Assembly (NCBI GenBank): GCA_019802505.1
Contig: JAFMOC010000249.1
Span: forward strand, 356,505-420,504
Reading direction: 5' to 3'
Length of the DNA: 64,000 nucleotides
From: Corydoras sp. C115
Taxonomy: Eukaryota; Chordata; Actinopteri; Siluriformes; Callichthyidae
The translations under genes and the position numbers were made by a program. The notes beneath the pieces are model-generated. The model made no database searches. It saw nothing but the letters and a program-made list of their open reading frames with translations, and had not been told where the DNA came from. Positions 22,126-31,965 of this stretch are shown piece by piece (position 1 is the stretch's first letter; each line of letters begins with the position of its first letter).

Positions 22126-22503
22126 CATTCATTCATCCATTATCTTCTGCTTTATCCTATATTGGGGTCGCACGGTGGGGGGGGGGGGGGGTGTTCCCCA
22201 TGCCCATCCAGGGGAGAACATTTCGGGCGCTGGGCAGATACACCCAGGACAGGGAGCCAATCCATCGCTGGGCACACACTCACTCACACACACTCACTCA
22301 CACACACACACTCTATATGGGGCAATTTGGAGAACTCAATTGACTTGATCCATGTTTTTGGACTGTGGGAGGAAACCGGAGAACCCGGAGGAAACCCACG
22401 CAGACACGGGGAGAACATGCAAACTCCACCCAGATGGGGATTTGAACCGTGAATCCCTAGTGCTGAGAGGAGAACATGCTAAACCACTAAGCCACCGTGC
22501 TGC
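22126..22503 (-). mobile_element. SINE-A, complete reverse copy with 12-bp target-site duplication
   Basis: TGATTTTAAACT is found exactly at 22114-22125 and 22504-22515. The internal G tract is about 13 nt. The body is otherwise standard. Confidence 0.92.
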
Positions 22504-22751
22504 TGATTTTAAACTGAATTCATTAAATATATTTAAGTATGGGTGTATAATTGATCTTAATTACCTTTACAAACGAATACATCAGAAAATAAAATCACGC
22601 TGAAACGTTCTGTCTGAAAATGAAAATAAAATCCAGGATCAGGATCAGGATCAGGATCAGGATTAATTAAAGTCTGGATCTGTGACCAATCGGACGACTG
22701 ATGGTTTTAATGAGATCAAAAGCTCTTAATTAATTACATATTTATAAAACC

Positions 22752-23057
22752 AGTGCGGCACTAAGGATTCCCGGTTTAAATGCCCATCTGGGTGGAATTT
22801 CCATGTCCTCCCCGTGTCCACGTGGGCGTCCTCCGGGTTCTCCGGTTTCCTCCCACAGTCCAAAAACATGGCTCAAGTCAATTGAATTCTCCAAATTGCC
22901 CCATATAGAGTGTGTGTGTGTGTGAGTGTGTGCCCAGTGATGGATTGGCGCCCTGTCCTGGGTGTATCTGCCCAGCTGCCCAGCGCCCTATATTAGGGTC
23001 ACCCCCCCCCGTGAACCTAATATAGGATAAAGCAGAAGATGATGAATGAATGAATGG
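22752..23057 (+). mobile_element. SINE-A, head-truncated forward copy
   Basis: It begins in the B-box region (GGATTCCCGGTTTAAATGCC) and runs through CCATATAGAGTGTGTG. The TGCCCAGC segment is duplicated, and the copy ends in a GAATGAATGAATGG tail. Confidence 0.85.
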
Positions 23058-23763
23058 ATTCTGCTGCAGAATTGATCTCCGGAGACTAACAGGTTTAATC
23101 ACCTTCATTAAAGCTGCTTTAATTAACTGAATTAACGGATTTATGAGCCGTGCAAAGAAACCTGCAGGTCTCACAGAAAGCACGCAGATGATTTACTGAG
23201 GGTTCTCACGAGTTTCTCTGTGAATGTGATCGATTAATCTCCGTGATGTCATTAACATGTTACAAGTTTAAAAAGGCCTTCAGGTGAGGGCCACGCCGGC
23301 GCGGGTTCGACCCTGCACGCTGGCTCATGTCTGTCGAGGCGGTTGCAACAGTTGACAGCTTTGCCGAGCAGCAGATTGAGTCCATGAGCGGGGGGGGGGG
23401 GGGGGGCGCTCATCAGACAGATACAGAGTGTTCTGCACCGGCACGTTGCACCATCAATCCACCACCACGCATTCAGAGTGAGCGTGTTTGATTTGGCACG
23501 GTGAGAGCTCCTCCAGTCCAGAACCGTAAGCCGTGCCTCTGAGTTCCTGTCACGAAAACACGAGGCGCCGTGCGGCGTTCTCAGAACACACACACCTGAA
23601 CGGAACTCTGAGAGATCCTCATCCTCATCCTCATCCTCATCCTCATCAAATGAACGAGTGAATTCAATCTGATGTTAATAAACAGCATCTAATTAATAAT
23701 AACTGATGAACGTCAACACTGCATGTGTGTCTGCAGCATCCTGCAGGAGGACCAATGGAATTA

Positions 23764-23810
23764 TTCATTAATACATCCTTCATCTTCAGCTTTATCCTCT
23801 ATTAGGGTCA

Positions 23811-23884
<74 letters not shown>

Positions 23885-24111
23885 TATATAGGGGGGGGGG
23901 GGGGGGGGGGGGGGGGTTCCCCATGCCCATCCAGGGGAGAACGTTTCGGGTGCTGGGCAGATACACCCAGGACAGGGTGCCAATCTATCACTGGACACAC
24001 AATCATTCACACAGACATACTCTATATGGGGCAATTTGGAGAATTCGATTGACCTTGATCCATGTTTTGGACTGTGGGAAGAAACCGGAGAACCCGGAGG
24101 AAACCCACACG
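23764..24111 (-). mobile_element. SINE-A with greatly expanded G tract
   Basis: This reverse copy's usual short G run has grown to two blocks (23812-23882 with one T, and 23891-23916) separated by CCTATATA. Its head is missing; at 24111 the sequence passes directly into the 71-bp satellite. Confidence 0.85.
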
Positions 24112-24113
24112 GT

Positions 24114-25455
24114 GCAGGTGTGTGAGTGTGTGTTATTAGGGTGGTGGATGAGTGTCAGTACTGCAGTGACACTGACGTGGTGGTGCAGGTGTGTGAGTGT
24201 GTGTTATTAGGGTGGTGGATGATTGTCAGTACTGCAGTGACACTGACGTGGTGGTGCAGGTGTGTGAGTGTGTTATTAGGGTGGTGGATGATTGTCAGTA
24301 CTGCAGTGACACTGACGTGGTGGTGCAGGTGTGTGAGTGTGTGTTATTAGGGTGGTGGATGAGTGTCAGTACTGCAGTGACACTGACGTGGTGGTGCAGG
24401 TGTGTGTGTGTGTTATTAGGGTGGTGGATGAGTGTCAGTACTGCAGTGACACTGACGTGGTGGTGCAGGTGTGTGAGTGTGTGTTATTAGGGTGGTGGAT
24501 GATTGTCAGTACTGCAGTGACACTGACGTGGTGGTGCAGGTGTGTGTGTTATTAGGGTGGTGGATGATTGTCAGTACTGCAGTGACACTGACATGGTGGT
24601 GCAGGTGTGTGTGTTATTAGGGTGGTGGATGATTGTCAGTACTGCAGTGACACTGACGTGGTGGTGCAGGTGTGTGAGTGTGTGTTATTAGGGTGGTGGA
24701 TGATTGTCAGTACTGCAGTGACACTGACGTGGTGGTGCAGGTGTGTGAGTGTGTGTTATTAGGGTGGTGGATGAGTGTCAGTACTGCAGTGACACTGACG
24801 TGGTGGTGCAGGTGTGTGAGTGTGTGTTATTAGGGTGGTGGATGATTGTCAGTACTGCAGTGACACTGACGTGGTGGTGCAGGTGTGTGAGTGTGTGTTA
24901 TTAGGGTGGTGGATGATTGTCAGTACTGCAGTGACACTGACGTGGTGGTGCAGGTGTGAGTGTGTGTTATTAGGGTGGTGGATGAGTGTCAGTACTGCAG
25001 TGACACTGACGTGGTGGTGCAGGTGTGTGAGTGTGTGTTATTAGGGTGGTGGATGATTGTCAGTACTGCAGTGACACTGACGTGGTGGTGCAGGTGTGTG
25101 TGTGTGTGTTATTAGGGTGGTGGATGATTCTCAGTACTGCAGTGACACTGACGTGGTGGTGCAGGTGTGTGAGTGTGTTATTAGGGTGGTGGATGATTGT
25201 CAGTACTGCAGTGACACTGACGTGGTGGTGCAGGTGTGTGAGTGTGTGTTATTAGGGTGGTGGATGATTGTCAGTACTGCAGTGACACTGACGTGGTGGT
25301 GCAGGTGTGTGAGTGTGTGTTGTTAGGGTGGTGGATGATTGTCAGTACTGCAGTGACACTGACGTGGTGGTGCAGGTGTGTGAGTGTGTGTTGTTAGGGT
25401 GGTGGATGATTGTCAGTACTGCAGTGACACTGACGTGGTGGTGCAGGTGTGTCAG
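24114..25455. repeat. inpp4b: 71-bp satellite, about 19 units
   Basis: The unit contains TTATTAGGGTGGTGGATGAT, then TGTCAGTACTGCAGTGACAC and TGACGTGGTGGTGCAGGTGT. Units are nearly identical; small length changes occur in the GTGTGAGTGTG part. The same segment is single-copy inside the interspersed repeat-E at 36841-36900, so the satellite probably arose by amplification of an internal piece of that element. Frames over it are artefacts. It ends about 24 bp from inpp4b exon 11. Confidence 0.95.
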
Positions 25456-25479
25456 TGTGCTGAGTAAGCAGATATTTAC

Positions 25480-25606
25480 CTCCTGCCTAAAACGGTGGGC
25501 TGCAGATCGTCGGCCTCGTCAGACGGCGCCTCCGTGATTCTGAAGGTGACTCTGTGAAGGTCAGAAATCCCGACCTCCATGTCCTCCAGCATGCCGATCT
25601 CCTCAC
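25480..25606 (-). CDS. inpp4b: inpp4b exon 11
   Basis: It encodes SEEIGMLEDMEVGISDLHRV (first Ser split with exon 10), then TFRITEAPSDEADDLQPTVL and GRR. Human INPP4B reads DEIGMLEDMAVGISDLKKV here. Acceptor CGTGTCCCTCAG, donor GTAAAT. The donor lies about 24 bp from a 1.3-kb satellite. Confidence 0.96.
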
Positions 25607-25797
25607 CTGAGGGACACGGGGCAATTAAGCAGACGTCCTCAGAGAGAGCGACGGGTCGACAGGAGACCCACAGAACAGAGAACACTCACGACTAGAACGC
25701 TCACCCGCTGATGTACGCTGCAGCCATCTTCAAACGCTTTATAAACCCCGCGGGGTGTAAAGCTTTATGAGGGGTGGAACCCCCGAACACCCTCAAG

Positions 25798-27375
25798 ACC
25801 AGGTTCCACCCCCAAGGCCAGGTTTCACCCCCAAGACCAGGTTCCACCCTCAAGACCAGGTTCCACCCTCAAGACCAGGTTTCACCCCCAAGACCAGGTT
25901 CCACCCTCAAGACCAGGTTTCACCCCCAAGACCAGGTTTCACCCCCAAGACCAGGTTTCACCCCCAAGACTAGGTTTCACCCCCAAGACCAGGTTCCACC
26001 CCGAAGACCAGGTTCCACCCCCAAGGCCAGGTTTTACCCCCAAGACCAGGTTCCACCCCAAAGACCAGGTTTCACCCCGAAGACCAGGTTTCACCCCCAA
26101 GACCAGGTTCCACCCCGAAGACCAGGTTCCACCCCCAAGGCCAGGTTTTACCCCCAAGACCAGGTTCCACCCCAAAGACCAGGTTTCACCCCGAAGACCA
26201 GGTTTCACCCCCAAGACCAGGTTCCACCCTCAAGACCAGGTTCCACCCCCAAGGCCAGGTTTCACCCCCAAGGCCAGGTTTCACCCCCAAGACCAGGTTC
26301 CACCCCGAAGACCAGGTTCCACCCCCAAGGCCAGGTTTTACCCCCAAGACCAGGTTCCACCCCAAAGACCAGGTTTCACCCCGAAGACCAGGTTTCACCC
26401 CCAAGACCAGGTTCCACCCCCAAGACCAGGTTCCACCCCCAAGACCAGGTTTCACCCCCAAGACCAGGTTCCACCCCCAAGACCAGGTTCCACCCCCAAG
26501 ACCAGGTTTCACCCCCAAGACCAGGTTTCACCCGCAAGACCAGGTTCCACCCCGAAGACCAGGTTTCACCCCCAAGACCAGGTTCCACCCCCAAGACCAG
26601 GTTCCACCCCCAAGACCAGGTTTCACCCCAAGACCAGGTTCCACCCCCAAGACCAGGTTCCACCCCCAAGAGGTTTCACCCCCAAGACCAGGTTTCACCC
26701 CGAAGACCAGGTTTCACCCCAAGACCAGGTTTTCACCCCCAAGACCAGGTTCACCCCAAAACCAGGTTCCCCCCAAGACCAGGTTTCACCCCCAAGACCA
26801 GGTTTCATCCCGAAGACCAGGTTTCACCCCCAAGACCAGGTTCCACCCCGAAGACCAGGTTTCACCCCCAAGACCAGGTTCCACCCCAAGACCAGGTTTC
26901 ACCCCCAAGACCAGGTTTCACCCCCAAGACCAGGTTTCACCCCCAAGACCAGGTTCCACCCCAAAACCAGGTTCCACCCCCAAGACCAGGTTCCACCCCC
27001 AAGACCAGGTTTCATCCCGAAGACCAGGTTTCACCCCCAAGACCAGGTTCCACCCCGAAGACCAGGTTTCACCCCCAAGACCAGGTTCCACCCCCAAGAC
27101 CAGGTTTCACCCCCAAGACCAGGTTTCACCCCCAAGACCAGGTTCCACCCCCAAGACCAGGTTCCACCCTCAAGACCAGGTTCCACCCCGAAGACCAGGT
27201 TTCACACCCAAGACCAGGTTCCACCCCCAAGACCAGGTTTCACCCCCAAGACCAGGTTCCACCCTCAAGACCAGGTTCCACCCCGAAGACCAGGTTTCAC
27301 ACCCAAGACCAGGTTCCACCCCCAAGGCCAGGTTTCACCCCCAAGACCAGGTTCCACCCCGAAGACCAGGTTCCA
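25798..27375. repeat. inpp4b: 19-bp minisatellite, about 80 units
   Basis: The unit is AAGACCAGGTTCCACCCCC with frequent TTTCACCCC and CCCGAAGACC variants and some longer-range repetition of variant blocks. A 19-bp unit without stops leaves all frames open, which explains a 565-residue PGSTPKTRFHPQDQV-type frame. On the inpp4b sense strand each unit has a run of about five G. Confidence 0.96.
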
Positions 27376-27602
27376 TTCATAATCGATTCTGTATATCCGT
27401 GGTTCTGTTTGTGTTTGAAGCCGGTTGCCACAGCGACCGCTTTAACGACGTTCCGGCGGCGTGATGATTAATTAGGGACGAACAGAACCTGCTGCTGTCC
27501 TCCTGTTACGCTGAGAACGTTTCTACAATCGCCCCCTTCAGGCTCGGCGTGGACAGAGCCCGAAAGTTTGTGAACGGACAAAACTCTCCCAACTCCCTTC
27601 CA

Positions 27603-27656
27603 ACCTGGAATCCCCAGCACTGAGAGGAGAACATGCTAAACCACTAAAGCCACCGT
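27603..27656 (-). mobile_element. SINE-A head fragment
   Basis: GGAATCCCCAGCACTGAGAG, then GAACATGCTAAACCACT and GCCACCGTG, the reversed tRNA-like head only. Confidence 0.75.
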
Positions 27657-27714
27657 GATCGCCAAGAAGTCATTTAAAAAGAAAAATATAAATATAAAAG
27701 AAACAGAAATCAGG

Positions 27715-28232
27715 ACGGCACGGTGGCTTAGTGGTTTAGCATGTTCTCCTCTCAGCCCTGGGGATTCCAGGTTCGGATCCCGATCTGGTGGAATCATGTT
27801 TTCTCATTGCATGTTCCCCCTGTGTCTGCATGGGTTTCCTCCCACAGTCCAATAACATGGACTCAAGGTGAAATGGATGCTCTAAATTGCCCCCATAGAG
27901 TGTCTGTCTGTATGAGTGAGTGTGTGCCCAGTGATAGATTGCCCCTGATGTCCTGGGTGTAACGGCGCAGTAACTCAGTGGTCAGGGCGTTGGGTTATCA
28001 ATCTGAAGGTTGTGGGTTCAAATCCCAGGTCCACTGAAGTTACCAGTGTGGCTTCTTGAGCGAGACCCTTAACCCTCATTGCTGCAGGGGGCGCTGTGAT
28101 GAACCCTGTGCTCACCTTGTAAGTCGCTTTGGATAAAAGCGTCCAATAAATGACCAAATGTGATGTAAATGTATCTGCCCAGCGCCTCAAACGTTCTCCC
28201 CTGGATGGACATGGGGAACCCCACTGCGACCC
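27715..28232 (+). mobile_element. SINE-A interrupted by a nested SINE-B
   Basis: The SINE-A head and body run 27715-27961 (GGCACGGTGGCTTAGTGG to CCTGGGTGTA) and resume at 28174-28232 (TCTGCCCAGCGCC to GAACCCCACTGCGACC). The junction falls inside the conserved GGGTGTATCTGCCC string, with TGTA on both sides of the insert. Confidence 0.88.
27962..28173 (+). mobile_element. SINE-B inserted in SINE-A
   Basis: The head CAGTAACTCAGTGGTCAGGG, B box GGTTCAAATCCC, CTTGTAAGTCGCTTTGGATA tail and ATGTAAATGTA end are present. Its position inside SINE-A shows that SINE-B moved later at this locus. Confidence 0.88.
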
Positions 28233-28267
28233 CACTGACTGTGTACACTGTGACATGACATATGAAA

Positions 28268-28270
<3 letters not shown>

Positions 28271-28308
<38 letters not shown>
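28271..28308. repeat. inpp4b: (GT)n microsatellite touching exon 10 donor
   Basis: About 19 GT repeats on the + strand, i.e. (CA)n on the sense strand starting at intron position +6. Confidence 0.95.
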
Positions 28309-28309
<1 letters not shown>

Positions 28310-28312
28310 CAC

Positions 28313-28436
28313 TGTATGTACTGAGCAGACTCTCGAACTGAGCCACTACACCAACAGAGTGAAGCTGCCTGAGGAAGTTCTTATCCTCCAGACCGGAGTA
28401 CAGACGCATGACGAACCCGGACGCCAAAGCAGCCAG
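28313..28436 (-). CDS. inpp4b: inpp4b exon 10
   Basis: It encodes LAALASGFVMRLYSGLEDKN, then FLRQLHSVGVVAQFESLLST and YS. Human LAGLVCGFIIKL and [22 protein letters not shown] align well. Acceptor CTCTCTGCAG, donor GTGAGC. Confidence 0.96.
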
Positions 28437-28541
28437 CTGCAGAGAGACGGGGGGGGGGGAAGGGGTACATCAGTCAGTTTAGGGAAGGCCCTTCTCCGTG
28501 TTCCTGGGGGAATATGGAGCCGTGGAGCCGGAGGCGCTCAC

Positions 28542-28717
28542 CGCTTGGCTGAAGACAGTGTCACGCCGCTGTTGGAGCTGCAGGCCGTGGGAGGTGCTAC
28601 ACGCTGCCTCCTGCAGGAGAACAAAGCTCATAGATCTGCTCGCTCTGTCGGCCAAGTCCTTCACGCAGTCCCTCAGGGTCTGGACCGACGGACCGAGCTG
28701 CTCTCTCCAATCTGCGG
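28542..28717 (-). CDS. inpp4b: inpp4b exon 9
   Basis: It encodes ADWREQLGPSVQTLRDCVKD, then LADRASRSMSFVLLQEAACS and the end QRRDTVFSQA. FVLLQE and RRDxVFSQA are hallmark motifs. Acceptor CCCGATGGCAG, donor GTGAGC. The intron to exon 10 is only 105 bp. Open frames on the + strand here are shadows. Confidence 0.96.
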
Positions 28718-29879
28718 CTGCCATCGGGACGAGAGACAGAGAACGGGTTCAGCGCAGAGACATTACAGAGATGCTGGGTATGAATTCAAATCAGCATCCC
28801 AAGAGTCTAAGACAGCGGTGCTCAATTATTTTCTGTTAAGCCCCTCCCCCTAGGAAGAAGAAAACATTTTGCACCCCTCTCCCACACACCTCACCCCCCC
28901 CCCCATACATGACAAAATGGGATGAAAAAGTATTTTTTACACGCCCACTGTAGTATAATTTGTCTATAAATTTATAAACAGAGTTTTTTCTTGCCACTGT
29001 CGCCTCGGCTTGCTCTTTGGGGGTTTAAAGGCTTTTCATTCTGTAAAGCTGCTTTGTGACGATGTTCTGTTATAAAAACCGCTCTATAAATAAATTACTT
29101 GAACTTGGTATAGGAAGGAATGTCATGCAACCTGTAGAGTTTTAGGCAGTGTTATGTAGGGGAGTCTGTGGATTTTATTATAATTACTTTAATTAATTAT
29201 TAAATTATAATTTTATTTGGTTCTTTGTGGTGGTCTGTCTGGGTCCATGGTGCTCCAGAACCTTCAGAAGGGTATAAATCTGACACAGGAAGGTCTGATA
29301 AATCATAATGTATAACGCGGAGTCGCAATATCGCTTGTGACCACTGGGTGGCAGCATTGTTAAACGGTTCTCCGCAGCGTCGTTCGATGTCCATGCTGTT
29401 GTTTAACTTCACGCTTTTCACTCTTTCTCGATTCGATTCTCTCTGCTGACAGTTAACATCATTAACATCTTCAGACCCATTACAGCATCACTGATACAGA
29501 TCACAGACCATCACCCCCAACGCCATTACAGCCCGCAATCTGCCCCATCATCCTCAGCCGGGGTCAAAGAGGAACCAAGTTCCAGTTCTAGATATCTGCA
29601 ACAACATTAACCCTTTAATGTTCCCCCTCAGAGACACATGTTTGCCTCAAATAAATCCCCTGAAATACAGAAACTGGACAAACACTTGGTGTACAAGATG
29701 GTCCTGGCTTGCATTCTGAATGGAGTTGGTATGTTCTCCCCGTGTATGTGTGGGTTTCCTCTAAAAATTAAAAACATACCAGGAGATTCATTTATTCAGA
29801 GAGGAGAACATGCTGATCCACCGTGCCCCCTGGAGATGAATTAAAGGCATTAATGGAGCTGTATGGGTGTTCTTCTCAC
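28718..29879 (-). other. inpp4b: inpp4b intron 8
   Basis: It contains a repeat-D 3' end (28983-29107) and remnants of a degraded SINE (about 29730-29830). The rest shows nothing recognisable. Confidence 0.75.
28983..29107 (+). repeat. Repeat-D 3' end
   Basis: GTTTTTTCTTGCCACTGTCG, then CTTGCTCTTTGGGGGTTTAA, AAGCTGCTTTGTGACGATGT and the end AAATTACTTGAACTTGG. Confidence 0.7.
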
Positions 29880-30018
29880 CGGGACTGTGGGAGGTGATGA
29901 CGTCAGCGAGCGCCTGGTCAGGAACCGACTCCTGGTTGTTGTTGTCCTGTTCCTGCAGTTTGTCCGCCGTGGCGATGATGCAGCTCAGACTCTTGGCGAT
30001 GCTGGCCCAAGCTCGGTC
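29880..30018 (-). CDS. inpp4b: inpp4b exon 8
   Basis: It encodes DRAWASIAKSLSCIIATADK, then LQEQDNNNQESVPDQALADV and ITSHSP. Human [21 protein letters not shown] aligns at the start; the following acidic and Asn-rich linker is variable in the family. Acceptor TCTGCAG-type (AACTCTGCAG), donor GTGAGA. Confidence 0.94.
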
Positions 30019-30269
30019 CTGCAGAGTTTAAAGCTCAGTGAGTCCACACATGGACATCAGGACAACGTGGGTCCTCCATGACGTTCCTCTGGAGCACGTC
30101 TCCACACACTGCTTTTATTTTCTGCTCTGACCGATCGATTTATTAGAGACAGCTGTCCTTCACTGAAATCACATCAGACTCTGTACTCAGAGAACCCATC
30201 ACGCTTCCTTAATGTGGATGGGCTACGACAGCGGATCAGTGACATCCTGAAGTGAATTTGACAAACAGA

Positions 30270-30274
30270 GCGAG

Positions 30275-30338
<64 letters not shown>
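30270..30338. repeat. (GA)n microsatellite
   Basis: About 34 GA repeats, slightly interrupted. With the CT tract at 30439-30535 it forms two complementary blocks in one intron. Confidence 0.95.
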
Positions 30339-30345
<7 letters not shown>

Positions 30346-30433
30346 CAGAGAGAAGCTGGAAAAAAAGAATGAAAGACAGAGACAGCTGACGACTGAAGAC
30401 ATAACATGTATGTACCTGCAGAGCCAACAGTGA

Positions 30434-30438
<5 letters not shown>

Positions 30439-30476
<38 letters not shown>

Positions 30477-30535
30477 CTCTCTCACTCTCTCTCTCTCTGT
30501 GTCTCTCACTCTCTCTCTCTCTCTCTCTCTCTCTC
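30439..30535. repeat. (CT)n microsatellite
   Basis: An interrupted CT tract of about 97 nt, complementary to the GA tract 100 bp away. Confidence 0.95.
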
Positions 30536-30823
30536 ACGTGCTTTTCTCACACTGTCCTCACAAAAGATGTTTGCACCTTCACCCGTCGGCTGTTCCGGGT
30601 CTTTAAAGCCTTTTAATAAACAGTCTTCATGGCCGATGCTGGCGGCAGGACCTTGGCTGCTTGATCTTCTGCTTTCACCAAAAAAACTTTAAAGACTTTA
30701 AATGTTTGACGTCCCAAATTCCCACAAATTAACTTTGATCCTGAACCTGACCCCAGGTTGGACCCCAGTGCAGATTAAAGTGAAGGAGCGAGGGGACCGT
30801 GTGTTGAAGGTTCGAGCACTCAC

Positions 30824-31120
30824 CCATTCCTCCTCGTCGTACTCCTTATGGTGAGGGAGGTCCTGCTGTATGACGGACGGCGGGGTTTCCTTCTTGGGCG
30901 GAGTCTGTGAGCCCGATACGTTGTTGCAGATGACGCCGCCGGGTTCTCGGCCGTGGGTTCGGGGTGGGGTGGTGGTGGGGCTCAAGCTCGGGGTGGAATG
31001 AGGCTCGGGTTGGCCGCTGAACCCCCGACTTTTGTTCAAAAAACCAGGGCCTGCGGCGTGGAGGGCCAAGAGGGCGCTATTCACCAACTCGTCCTTCAGA
31101 GTGTGCACAAAGTGCTCCGT
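30824..31120 (-). CDS. inpp4b: inpp4b exon 7
   Basis: It has 99 codons: TEHFVHTLKDELVNSALLAL, then HAAGPGFLNKSRGF, a Pro/Ser/Thr-rich linker, and the end HHKEYDEEEW. The flanks match human [20 protein letters not shown] and HSDYDEEEW. The linker between them is longer than in human by my recollection, with several TPP/SP motifs and no predicted fold. Acceptor is poly-C then GCAG; donor GTGAGT. Confidence 0.95.
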
Positions 31121-31154
31121 CTGCGGGGGGGGGGGTGTTAAAGTATAATATAAA

Positions 31155-31703
31155 ACATCATCATCATCATTACCACCATTATTATCATCACCATCATCAC
31201 CATTGTCATCATCATCCTCATCATCACCAACATCATCATCATCATCATCATCACCATCATCACCATTGTCATCATCCTCCTCATCATCATCACCAACATC
31301 ATCATCATCATCATCATCACCATCATCACCATTGTCATCATCCTCATCATCGTCATCATCATCATCATTACCATCATCACCAACATCATCATCATCATCA
31401 TCATCACAATCATCACCATTGTCATCATCATCCTCATCATCACCAACATCATCATCATCATCATCATCACCATCATCACCATTGTCATCATCCTCCTCAT
31501 CATCACCAACAACATCATCATCATCATCATCACCATTGTCATCATCCTCCTCATCATCACCAACATCATCATCATCATCATCACCAACATCACCATTGTC
31601 ATCATCATCATCATCATCATCATCACCATTGTCATCATCATTACCACCATTATTATCATCACCATCACCATTGTCATCATCATCCTCATCATCATCATCA
31701 TCC

Positions 31704-31748
<45 letters not shown>

Positions 31749-31814
31749 CCACCACCATTATCATCATCATCATCACCAACATCATCATCATCAACATCAT
31801 CATTATTCCCATTG

Positions 31815-31850
<36 letters not shown>

Positions 31851-31965
31851 CCATCATCATCATCATTATCATTGCCATGATCACCATCACCATCATCATC
31901 ATCATCATCATCGCCATCATTATTACCATCATCATCATCATTATCATCATCATCATCATGGATAC
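31155..31965. repeat. inpp4b: Large imperfect (ATC)n array
   Basis: About 810 bp of CATCAT with regularly placed variants (CACCATTGTCATCATC, CTCCTCATC, ACCAAC). It gives spurious poly-His, poly-Ser and poly-Met frames. On the sense strand it is GAT-rich and ends about 35 nt from the exon 7 acceptor. Confidence 0.96.

Larger units (their letters stand above)
21955..25479 (-). other. inpp4b: inpp4b intron 11
   Basis: It is almost wholly repeats to the left of exon 11: SINE-A copies at 22126, 22752 and 23764, a CCTCAT tract near 23615-23645, and the 71-bp satellite 24114-25455. The - strand open frame at 23252-23593 shows no homology I recognise. Confidence 0.85.
25607..28312 (-). other. inpp4b: inpp4b intron 10
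   Basis: It is dominated by the 19-bp minisatellite (25798-27375). It also holds a SINE head fragment (27603-27656) and a SINE-A split by a SINE-B (27715-28232). A CA-type tract on the sense strand starts right after the exon 10 donor. Confidence 0.85.
30019..30823 (-). other. inpp4b: inpp4b intron 7
   Basis: It holds a GA tract (30270-30338) and a CT tract (30439-30535) about 100 bp apart, and no recognised mobile element. Confidence 0.8.

Noticed and set aside
23252..23593. 113-residue minus-strand frame between inpp4b exons 12 and 11
   Set aside because: Exons 11 and 12 join in phase with no residues missing compared with human, and the frame contains a poly-Pro run from a G tract.
24114..25455. 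Regular spaced repeats reminiscent of a CRISPR array
   Set aside because: The whole 71-bp unit is conserved with no variable spacers, and the DNA is vertebrate.
25774..27471. 565-residue open frame
   Set aside because: It is a translation of the 19-bp minisatellite, whose unit contains no stop in any frame.
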